11,759 bases of DNA, taken from Actinomycetota bacterium (lineage in GTDB: Bacteria; Actinomycetota; Thermoleophilia; Gaiellales; Gaiellaceae). Below the pieces are notes generated by a model. It did not search any database, was not told the origin of the DNA, and saw only the letters and a list, made by a program, of their open reading frames with translations. The stretch covers positions 536 to 12,294 of the forward strand of contig VAXY01000008.1 of the NCBI GenBank assembly GCA_005885085.1, read 5' to 3'. Below, in pieces: positions 6,267 to 11,759 of the stretch. Each line of letters starts with the position of its first letter. Position 1 is the stretch's first letter. The translations under genes and the position numbers were made by a program.

Positions 6267-7033
6267 GGCCCGGTAAGGCTAGCCGGTTCCATTCGAGCCG
6301 CCCGGCGTTCAACCAGAACGGCGAGCCAGATCGACCCCTCGTACAAGATGATCAGCGGAATGCCCTCGATCACAGTGGTGACCGGGTCGATGCCGGGAAG
6401 CGCGACGGCGACGCAGGCCACGACGAAGTAGCCCAGTCGCCGTTCTCTGCGCAGCCGCCTCGTCGACAGGATGCCGAGCCGGACCAAAGCCAGCACGAAG
6501 ATCGGGAGCTCGAAGACAACCGCCATCGCCAACATCACCATCGTGGCGAACGAGTAGTAGTCGCGCGCGCGCAACTTGATGTCGTAGAGCGTCTTGTCGT
6601 AGTTCGTCAAGTAGTGGACGGCCGCCGGCAGCGCGACGAAGTAGCCGAAGACGATTCCGGTCACGAGCAGCACGGTCGCCAGGAAGACGAAGAGCAGCAC
6701 ACCGCGCTGCCTGGACTCCTCCAGCGCGGGTGCAAAGAACGCCCAGAGCTGCCACAGGATCACGGGCAGTGCGAGCAGGAAGCCCGCGTAGAGGCTGATC
6801 TTGAACGACGTCAGAAACGGCTCGGCGACTCCGAACGTGATCGGCCGCCCGAGACGTCCTTCAGGCAGCGGACGGTTGAGCCAGTGGATCAGGTGCGCGT
6901 GCAGGACGTAGCCGACGATCAGCCCGACCAGCAGCGCACCGAGGCACACGAAGATGCGCGTCCGCAGCTCGTCGAGGTGTTCGACCAGGGTCGCCTCCTC
7001 GCCGTGACGCAGGCGCCGCGGGAGGCGGAGCAT
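6263..7033 (-). CDS. tatC: Sec-independent protein translocase TatC
   Basis: This 256-residue polytopic membrane protein is the receptor core of the twin-arginine pathway, which exports folded, often cofactor-bearing proteins. The family landmarks are present: the cytoplasmic HLDELR (residues 19-24) for signal-peptide binding, the VAEPF segment with Glu71 in the first external loop, LWAFFAPALEESR (about 96-108), and PGIDPVT before the last helices. Six membrane helices can be placed, at about 27-47, 76-97, 111-133, 161-185, 198-213 and 216-240. The ATG at 7033 lies two bases after the tatA stop. The next gene starts inside its stop. Length and motifs are normal and there is no sign of damage. 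Confidence 0.97.
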   Translation of the reverse strand: MLRLPRRLRHGEEATLVEHLDELRTRIFVCLGALLVGLIVGYVLHAHLIHWLNRPLPEGRLGRPITFGVAEPFLTSFKISLYAGFLLALPVILWQLWAFFAPALEESRQRGVLLFVFLATVLLVTGIVFGYFVALPAAVHYLTNYDKTLYDIKLRARDYYSFATMVMLAMAVVFELPIFVLALVRLGILSTRRLRRERRLGYFVVACVAVALPGIDPVTTVIEGIPLIILYEGSIWLAVLVERRAARMEPASLTGP

Positions 7034-7035
7034 TG

Positions 7036-7260
7036 TTAGACCGGGTCGCGTTCGCGCTCGCGCGCGGCAACCGTTGCGTCGGTCGTCTGCATCGGCAGCT
7101 CGGCCGGCTCGTCGTCGTGATCCTTGCCGCTGACCGAGTCCTTGAACTCGCGGAGGCCGCGCCCCATCGATCGTCCGATCTCCGGCAAACGCTTCGCGCC
7201 GAAGAGCAGGAGGGCAAGCAACAGGAGGAGGATGATCTCCCCTGTCCCGATGTTCGGCAT
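7036..7260 (-). CDS. tatA: Twin-arginine translocase subunit TatA/TatE-type
   Basis: This small 74-residue Tat component forms the translocation pore. It has one N-terminal membrane helix (about residues 5-20, with GTGEIILLLLLALLLFGAKR), the conserved FG hinge at 20-21, then the amphipathic helix LPEIGRSMGRGLREFK (about 25-40) and a charged, disordered tail. ATG 7260 gives the canonical short N-terminus; the longer open frame upstream belongs to the opposite-strand SDR region. It is followed two bases after its stop by tatC. It is the first gene of the seven-gene - strand operon, so its promoter must lie in the 49-bp divergent gap or within the SDR gene. TatB function is not separately encoded here, as is common in actinobacteria with a single-TatA arrangement elsewhere in the genome. 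Confidence 0.95.
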   Translation of the reverse strand: MPNIGTGEIILLLLLALLLFGAKRLPEIGRSMGRGLREFKDSVSGKDHDDEPAELPMQTTDATVAARERERDPV

Positions 7261-7286
7261 GGCCTCAGGGTAGCGGTTTGGAGGCC
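7261..7286. promoter_or_regulatory. Inverted repeat in the tatA/SDR divergent gap, possible operator
   Basis: GGCCTC at 7261-7266 and GAGGCC at 7281-7286 form a 6-bp inverted repeat separated by 14 bp. It occupies about half of the 49-bp gap between the divergent tatA and SDR starts. On the - strand TACCCT (7267-7272) fits a TANNNT -10 element and falls between the arms, but its distance to the tatA ATG is short and no convincing -35 is seen. The repeat could be an operator or chance in GC-rich DNA. Confidence 0.25.
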
Positions 7287-7309
7287 CAGGCGCGGGAAAG
7301 ACGATCCGG

Positions 7310-8356
7310 ATGAGCCGCAAGAGGCCGCTGGGCGAACAGGTGGTGGTGATCGGTGGCGGGTCGTACGGCCTGGGCCGGGCAATGGCAGTCGCGGCGGCGC
7401 GACGGGGGGCCAAGGTCGTCGTCGGCGCACGTACGCGTGAGGCCCTCGACGGCACCCTCGCCGAGATCGAGGCGGCCGGGGGCAAAGGGCTCGTCGTCGA
7501 GACCGACGTCGCCGACCGGCGGCAGGTGGAGGGACTCGTCGCGGCGGCGCTCGAGCGGTTTCGCCGCGTAGACACGTACATCGCGAACGGGATGGTCACC
7601 GTCTACGCCGAGGCGCACCGCCTCGAGGAAGAAGAGCTGCGCCGCGTCTTCGACGTCAACTTCTTCGGCGGCGTGTACGGGTACTGCGCGGCACTGCCGC
7701 AGCTGCGGACCACGCAAGGGACGTTCGTGCAGATCGCGTCGGCACTCTCGTACCGCGGCATCCCGCTCCAGGCCGCTTACTGCTCGTCGAAGGCGGCGCT
7801 CCGCACCTTCTTCGAGAGCGCGCGAACCGAGCAGGAGAAGGAGCGGTCCGGCGTCGACATCTGCGTCGTGCTGCCGGGGGCGATCAACACGCCCCAGTTC
7901 GACCGCGCACGCCAGAAGATGGGCCGGCAGCCGCAGCCGGTGCCACCGATCTACCAGCCGGAGCCGTTCGCGGCCGCGATCGTGCGCTGTTGCGAGCGGC
8001 CTGTGCGCGAGCTCCCGGTCGGGTGGGGCGCGCAGAAGCTGCTCTGGGGCCAGAAGTTGTCGCCACGCGCCGGCGACCTCGTCCTCCTCCGCACGGGCTG
8101 GAAGAGCCAGCATACGGAGGAGCCGAAGCCGACCGATTCGCCGGACAACCTCTTCGAGCCTCTGGCGGGCGATCCCGGCGCACACGGGCGCTTTGACGAA
8201 CGCTCTCGCGATACGACCGCCTGGACGTGGCTCCGCCTGCATCGCGGCCTGATCGGAGCGGGGCTGGGGTCGGGTACGATGGGGCTATTAGCAGGCCTCG
8301 TAGGCCGCTTCCCACCATGTAGAGGGATGTCACAAAGTTGGCGCTTCTGGAGCTGA
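7310..8356 (+). CDS. Short-chain dehydrogenase/reductase (SDR)
   Basis: This is a 348-residue NAD(P)-dependent oxidoreductase of the SDR family; the substrate is unknown. The Rossmann nucleotide motif is VVIGGGSYGLG (about residues 12-22), a GGGxxGLG variant of the usual TGxxxGIG. TDVAD (65-69) follows. The catalytic set is Asn117, Ser144, Tyr157 and Lys161 (YCSSK). The usual NNAG is replaced by IANGM (91-95). LPGAINTP (188-195) is the post-catalytic loop. A C-terminal extension runs from about 215 and includes DNLFEP and GAHGRFD, seen in a longer SDR subgroup. The last 30 or so residues (from about 315) look unconserved and overlap the sufC start region by 19 bp, so the stop may simply be run-through of a normal end. 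ATG 7310 is preceded by a weak GGGAAAG. It is divergent from tatA and may share transcription with suf. Confidence 0.88.
   Translation: MSRKRPLGEQVVVIGGGSYGLGRAMAVAAARRGAKVVVGARTREALDGTLAEIEAAGGKGLVVETDVADRRQVEGLVAAALERFRRVDTYIANGMVTVYAEAHRLEEEELRRVFDVNFFGGVYGYCAALPQLRTTQGTFVQIASALSYRGIPLQAAYCSSKAALRTFFESARTEQEKERSGVDICVVLPGAINTPQFDRARQKMGRQPQPVPPIYQPEPFAAAIVRCCERPVRELPVGWGAQKLLWGQKLSPRAGDLVLLRTGWKSQHTEEPKPTDSPDNLFEPLAGDPGAHGRFDERSRDTTAWTWLRLHRGLIGAGLGSGTMGLLAGLVGRFPPCRGMSQSWRFWS
8275..8327 (+). promoter_or_regulatory. Possible suf promoter, leader hairpin and ribosome binding site
   Basis: The end of the SDR gene holds a TACGAT hexamer (8275-8280) that fits a -10 box without a clear -35. 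It also holds a perfect GGCCT-CGT-AGGCC hairpin (8294-8306) and AGAGGG (8321-8326), which sits 11 bases ahead of the TTG start of sufC and is the best ribosome binding site there. The order fits a promoter with a short leader for the suf operon, embedded in SDR coding sequence. Only the ribosome binding site is reasonably supported; the promoter reading is weak. Confidence 0.3.
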
Positions 8357-9102
8357 AAAACTTGCACGTCGCCCTCGAGGACGGCACGAAGATCGTCAAG
8401 GGGGTCGACCTCGCCGTGAACACGAACGAGGTGCACGCCGTCATGGGCCCGAACGGCTCCGGCAAGTCGACGCTGGCGTACGCCCTGATGGGCCACCCGG
8501 CGTACGAGATCACCGACGGGGACATCCTGCTCGACGGCGCGAGCATGCTGGAAATGGAGGCGGACGAGCGCGCGCAGCGCGGCCTCTTCCTCGCCTTCCA
8601 GTACCCGCACGCCGTGCCGGGCGTCACCGTGACGAACTTCCTGCGCAGCGCGATCAACTCCGTGCGCAAGGCACGCAACCAGGGCGAGGACGATCCGATC
8701 CCGATTCCCGAGTTCCGCAAGGAGCTGCTCGCACAGATGGACCGGCTCCAGGTCTCGCGCGAGCTCGCCTCCCGCTACCTCAACGACGGGTTCTCCGGCG
8801 GCGAGAAGAAGCGGGTCGAGATCCTCCAGCTCGCGATGCTGAAGCCGCGCATCGCGGTCCTCGACGAGACCGACTCCGGCCTCGACATCGACGCGGTGAG
8901 GGTCGTCGCGAACGGCGTCCATGAGCTCGTGGGCCCGGATATGGGAGCGCTGGTGATCACCCACTACCAACGCATCCTCAACTTCATCGAGCCCGATTTC
9001 GTGCATGTGATGGTCGGCGGACGTATCGTGGAAGAAGGCGGTCCCGAGCTGGCCCACAAGCTCGAGGCCGAAGGCTACGAACGCTACGGAAAGGCGGCCT
9101 GA
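8338..9102 (+). CDS. sufC: SUF Fe-S assembly ATPase SufC
   Basis: This 254-residue ABC-type ATPase drives the SufBCD scaffold that builds Fe-S clusters in the cytoplasm. It has Walker A GPNGSGKST (37-45), the Q-loop FQYPHAVPG (about 88-95), the signature FSGGEKKR (152-159), Walker B with the SufC-specific LDETDSGLD (175-183), and the switch histidine His209. The start is TTG at 8338. An in-frame TAG lies just upstream (8320-8322), the only other nearby ATG (8327) is in the SDR frame, and the N-terminus LLELKNLHV is normal for SufC from this point. The gene begins inside the last codons of the SDR gene and its stop shares one base with the sufB ATG (TGATG). Being first in the cluster is unlike the usual actinobacterial sufB-sufD-sufC order. 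Confidence 0.96.
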   Translation: MALLELKNLHVALEDGTKIVKGVDLAVNTNEVHAVMGPNGSGKSTLAYALMGHPAYEITDGDILLDGASMLEMEADERAQRGLFLAFQYPHAVPGVTVTNFLRSAINSVRKARNQGEDDPIPIPEFRKELLAQMDRLQVSRELASRYLNDGFSGGEKKRVEILQLAMLKPRIAVLDETDSGLDIDAVRVVANGVHELVGPDMGALVITHYQRILNFIEPDFVHVMVGGRIVEEGGPELAHKLEAEGYERYGKAA

Positions 9103-10520
9103 TGGCCACCGAAACCGAGACCGTCAAGCAGATCCGCGAGGAATACCAGTACGGCTTCTCCAATCCGGACGAGGCCGAGGCCTACTTCTACAAGTCGGGC
9201 CGTGGCATCTCGCACGAGGTCGTCGAAGCCATCGCGGAGCACAAGAAAGAACCGGAATGGATGCGGAAGTTCCGGCACAAGTCGCTGGACTACTTCCTGG
9301 CACGGCCGCTACCGATGTGGGGCGGCGACGTGACGCAGATCGACTTCGAGAACATCTACTACTACATCAAGCCGACCGAGAAGCAGGCCAACTCGTGGGA
9401 GGACCTGCCGGCCGACATCAAGGACACCTGGGACAAGCTTGGCATCCCCGAGGCGGAGAAGAAATACCTCGCCGGGGTCGGCGCCCAGTACGAGTCCGAA
9501 GTCGTCTACCACAAGCTGCAGGAAGACCTGACGAAGCAGGGCGTGCTCTTCCTCGACATGGACTCCGGCCTGCGCGAGCATGAAGACCTGGTCAAGCAGT
9601 ACTTCGGGACGATCATCCCGCAGAACGACAACAAGTTCGCGGCACTCAACTCGGCCGTCTGGTCGGGCGGCTCGTTCATCTACGTCCCGCCCGGTGTGCA
9701 CATCGAGATGCCGCTGCAGGCGTACTTCCGCATCAACGCCGAGAACATGGGGCAGTTCGAGCGGACGCTGATCATCGTCGACGAGGGCGCGTACGTGCAC
9801 TACGTCGAGGGCTGCACGGCGCCGATCTACTCCACCGACTCCCTGCACAGCGCGGTCGTGGAGATCATCGTGAAGAAGGACGCACGCTGCCGCTACACGA
9901 CGATCCAGAACTGGTCGAACAACGTGTACAACCTCGTCACCAAGCGCGCCGTCGCCTACGAAGGCGCGACGATGGAGTGGGTCGACGGGAACCTCGGCTC
10001 GAAGCTGACCATGAAGTACCCGTCGATCTGGCTGCTCGGGGAGCGCGCGCACGGTGAGGTGCTCTCGATCGCGTTCGCCGGGAACGGGCAGCACCAGGAC
10101 GCCGGCGGCAAGGCCGTGCACATCGCGCCGAAGACGTCATCGGTGATCACCTCGAAGTCGATCTCCAAGAACGGCGGTCGTGCGGGCTACCGCGGCCTGC
10201 TCGAGGTCGGGAAGAGCGCTGTCGGCTCGAAGTCGAAGGTCGTCTGCGACGCGCTGATCCTCGACGAGGACTCGCGCTCCGACACCTACCCGTACATGAA
10301 GATCGACGCCGACGACGTCGACATCGGCCACGAGGCGACGGTGTCGAAGATCGGCGAGGAACAGCTCTTCTACCTGATGTCGCGCGGCTTGTCCGAGGCG
10401 GAGGCGTCGGCGCTGATCGTCTCCGGCTTCGTCGAGCCGATCACGAAGGAGCTGCCGCTCGAGTACGCGGTCGAGATGAACCGTCTGATCCAGCTGCAGA
10501 TGGAAGGGTCGGTCGGCTGA
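9102..10520 (+). CDS. sufB: SUF Fe-S scaffold protein SufB
   Basis: This 472-residue beta-helix scaffold subunit pairs with SufD and SufC to assemble Fe-S clusters from persulfide sulfur. Recognisable family segments are YGFSNPDEAEAYF (about 17-29), NDNKFAALNSAVWSGGSFIYV (about 175-195), PPGVHIEMPLQAYFRIN (196-212) and the core around residues 340-420. The conserved cysteine in KVVCDALIL (Cys382) and HEATVSKIGEEQ (from His410/Glu411) correspond to the residues implicated in cluster formation in E. coli SufB (Cys405 and Glu434 region). Full length, no disruption. It is coupled to sufC by a one-base overlap. Directly after its stop comes a mini-ORF related to the VOC gene rather than sufD itself. 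Confidence 0.97.
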   Translation: MATETETVKQIREEYQYGFSNPDEAEAYFYKSGRGISHEVVEAIAEHKKEPEWMRKFRHKSLDYFLARPLPMWGGDVTQIDFENIYYYIKPTEKQANSWEDLPADIKDTWDKLGIPEAEKKYLAGVGAQYESEVVYHKLQEDLTKQGVLFLDMDSGLREHEDLVKQYFGTIIPQNDNKFAALNSAVWSGGSFIYVPPGVHIEMPLQAYFRINAENMGQFERTLIIVDEGAYVHYVEGCTAPIYSTDSLHSAVVEIIVKKDARCRYTTIQNWSNNVYNLVTKRAVAYEGATMEWVDGNLGSKLTMKYPSIWLLGERAHGEVLSIAFAGNGQHQDAGGKAVHIAPKTSSVITSKSISKNGGRAGYRGLLEVGKSAVGSKSKVVCDALILDEDSRSDTYPYMKIDADDVDIGHEATVSKIGEEQLFYLMSRGLSEAEASALIVSGFVEPITKELPLEYAVEMNRLIQLQMEGSVG

Positions 10521-10580
10521 TTGTTTGAAGTCGAGCAAGTCGACTTCGTCTCGATTCTGACGCGGTACGCACCAAGATGA
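10521..10580 (+). pseudogene. 19-codon relic of a VOC gene, possible coupling leader
   Basis: A TTG immediately after the sufB stop opens a 19-codon frame reading MFEVEQVDFVSILTRYAPR. Its first half matches the start of the downstream VOC protein (VEQVDFV). At the DNA level 18 of 19 bases agree between 10531-10549 and 10584-10602. Its second half resembles the VOC C-terminus (ILHRRYAP): both have CTG-NNN-CGG followed by TACGCACC. The simplest reading is a former tandem VOC copy that lost its middle. Its stop TGA (10578-10580) overlaps the VOC ATG (ATGA), so ribosomes translating it would be delivered to the VOC start. Whether it is translated is unknown. Confidence 0.55.
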
Positions 10581-10930
10581 AGGTCGAGCAGGTCGACTTC
10601 GTGAACGTCCCGACGCGCGACTACGAGCGGTCGATCGCGTTCTACCGCGACGTCCTCGGGCTTGCCCAGAACCCGCGCGTCCCGACCGAGTTCGAGGCCG
10701 GGAACGTCACGTTGGCGCTGTTCGATCCCACGGAGGCCGATCTCGAGTTCCAGACAAACGGCTGTGGCGATATCGCACTGCGCGTCGACAACGTCCAAGC
10801 CGCGCGTGCCGAGCTGGAAGCGAAGGGCGTCGAGTTCGTCGGGACGCGCGATTCCGGCGTCTGTCACATGGCCTTCTTCGCCGATCCGGACGGCAATGCC
10901 CTCATCCTGCACCGGAGATACGCACCGTGA
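10577..10930 (+). CDS. VOC (glyoxalase/bleomycin-resistance fold) protein between sufB and sufD
   Basis: This 117-residue single-domain protein of the vicinal oxygen chelate superfamily shows two beta-alpha-beta-beta-beta modules. The first contains RDYERSIAFYRDVLGL (about 14-29) and LALFDP (46-51). The second contains DIALRVDNVQAARAELEAKG (65-84) and MAFFADPDGNALILHRRY (98-115). The FADPDGN segment is a family hallmark. Metal ligands appear incomplete. Position 7 is Asp where the first ligand is often His, and the usual late Glu in the DPDGNxxE region is replaced (ALIL), so catalytic metal chemistry is doubtful. The ATG at 10577 overlaps the preceding mini-ORF stop, and its own TGA overlaps the sufD GTG by 4 bp, making it an integral suf operon member by translation. 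A specific role in Fe-S assembly is inferred from position only. Confidence 0.87.
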   Translation: MKVEQVDFVNVPTRDYERSIAFYRDVLGLAQNPRVPTEFEAGNVTLALFDPTEADLEFQTNGCGDIALRVDNVQAARAELEAKGVEFVGTRDSGVCHMAFFADPDGNALILHRRYAP

Positions 10931-11759
10931 GCAACCCGGAAGCTCTCGAGCGATACCGGAAGCTGCCGCTTCCCGACACGTCGGAGGAGCACTGGCGCTT
11001 CACGGACCTGCGCGGGTTCGACCCTGACGCGTTCGAAGAAGGGGGACTGTCCCCAGACACGGCCCCTGCGAGCATGCTCGACCTCGACGTGGCCGGCTTG
11101 GCGACGATCACGGAAGCCGGCGTCACGATCGAGGGCGCACCCGACGGCGTCACGTTCACGCAGCTCGGCGAGGAGCACGAGCGGCTCTACTCGCTCGTCG
11201 GCTGGGACGAGAAGTTCGCGGCCCACAATGCGGCGGTGTGGCAGCACGGCCTGCTCGTGCACGTCCCCGAGGACATCCAGCTGGACAAGCCGCTCTATGT
11301 CCGGATCACGAACTCGGCCGCCGGCGCGGCGATGTTCTGGCGCCTGCTCGTGATCGCCGACCGCGGCGCCCGCTTCACCTTGGTCGAGGAGGTCGTGTCC
11401 GCAACGACGGATCTGAGCGCCTACACGAACGCGGCGGTCGAGCTCTTCGTCGAGGAGGGAGCGAAGCTCGAGTACGTCTCGCTGCAGAACCTCTCGCGGG
11501 AGACCTGGCACTTCGCGTCGCAGCACGCGCGTGTGGAGCGCGACGCCGAGCTCGACTGGGTCAGCGGCGGGTTCGGGTCGAAGAAGGGCAAGGTGCGGAT
11601 CCAGAACGACCTCGCCGGACAGGGCGCGACCTCGCGGGTGACCGGCGCGTATTTCACCGACGGCGACCAGCATCTCGACTACGACACGTTCCAAGAGCAC
11701 ATCGCGCCGAACACGACGTCCGACTTTGCGTTCAAGGGCGCTCTGCGCGATCGGTCGAC
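10927..11759 (+). CDS. sufD: SUF Fe-S scaffold protein SufD (3' end outside window)
   Basis: This is the partner of SufB in the SufBCD complex. The frame from GTG 10927, in a GTGA overlap with the VOC stop, stays open to the window end for 277 complete codons. SufD features are the N-terminal helix with LPLPDTSEEHWRFTDLRGFD (about 15-34), the beta-helix segment LVHVPEDIQLDKPLYV (about 112-127), and SLQNLSRETWHFASQHARVE (about 182-201). The C-terminal core YDTFQEHIAPNTTSDFAFKG follows (about 253-272), with the conserved His before TSD and the FKG motif. The C-terminal helical part is missing only because the window stops. Downstream suf genes (sufS, sufU) may follow but cannot be seen. Confidence 0.95.
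   Translation, partial: MSNPEALERYRKLPLPDTSEEHWRFTDLRGFDPDAFEEGGLSPDTAPASMLDLDVAGLATITEAGVTIEGAPDGVTFTQLGEEHERLYSLVGWDEKFAAHNAAVWQHGLLVHVPEDIQLDKPLYVRITNSAAGAAMFWRLLVIADRGARFTLVEEVVSATTDLSAYTNAAVELFVEEGAKLEYVSLQNLSRETWHFASQHARVERDAELDWVSGGFGSKKGKVRIQNDLAGQGATSRVTGAYFTDGDQHLDYDTFQEHIAPNTTSDFAFKGALRDRS

Noticed and set aside
8338..9102. A general nutrient ABC transporter ATPase
   Set aside because: The LDETDSGLD Walker B region and direct coupling to sufB identify SufC specifically.

Overview
The window is about 11.8 kb of GC-rich, densely packed bacterial chromosome. Start and stop codons mostly overlap, and GTG and TTG starts are common. The gene content is housekeeping: haem-copper oxidase, Tat export and SUF Fe-S assembly. 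GC content, the short-form oxidase subunit III, the dihaem lipoprotein cytochrome c and the style of the stress-domain proteins fit an aerobic actinobacterium, perhaps of the Thermoleophilia (Gaiellales/Solirubrobacterales) type. That placement is inferred from protein style, not from a marker gene. No rRNA, tRNA, CRISPR array, IS element or phage gene is visible, and no gene-free stretch exceeds about 300 bases.

Region 1 (1-2584, + strand) is the 3' part of a cytochrome c oxidase operon. It holds the end of subunit I (ctaD), a tandem two-domain UspA-like protein, subunit III (ctaE), and a protein with two membrane helices fused to a third copy of the same UspA-like domain. The genes overlap or lie 1 bp apart. 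Three copies of one soluble sensor-like domain woven into an oxidase operon is the most unusual layout in the window.

Region 2 (2585-2686) is a 102-bp convergent intergenic gap carrying two identical 15-bp palindromes, probably acting as a bidirectional terminator or a dispersed repeat.

Region 3 (7260-2687, - strand) reads as one operon: tatA, tatC, an amidohydrolase of the aminofutalosine/S-adenosylhomocysteine/methylthioadenosine deaminase class, a membrane-anchored TPR protein, a STAS-domain anti-sigma antagonist whose frame is broken, a dihaem lipoprotein cytochrome c, and a PaaI-like thioesterase. The cytochrome c is a plausible electron donor or partner for the neighbouring oxidase.

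Region 4 (7310-11759, + strand) starts with an SDR oxidoreductase, divergent from tatA. It continues into a SUF cluster in the order sufC - sufB - VOC-family gene - sufD (truncated by the window end). Between sufB and the VOC gene lies a 19-codon mini-ORF that matches the two ends of the VOC gene. It looks like the internally deleted relic of a duplicate copy, and its stop overlaps the VOC start.

Most noteworthy: the oxidase-linked UspA-like triplet, the VOC gene and VOC relic inside the suf operon, the frame-disrupted STAS gene with a GTGA restart, and the paired palindromes.
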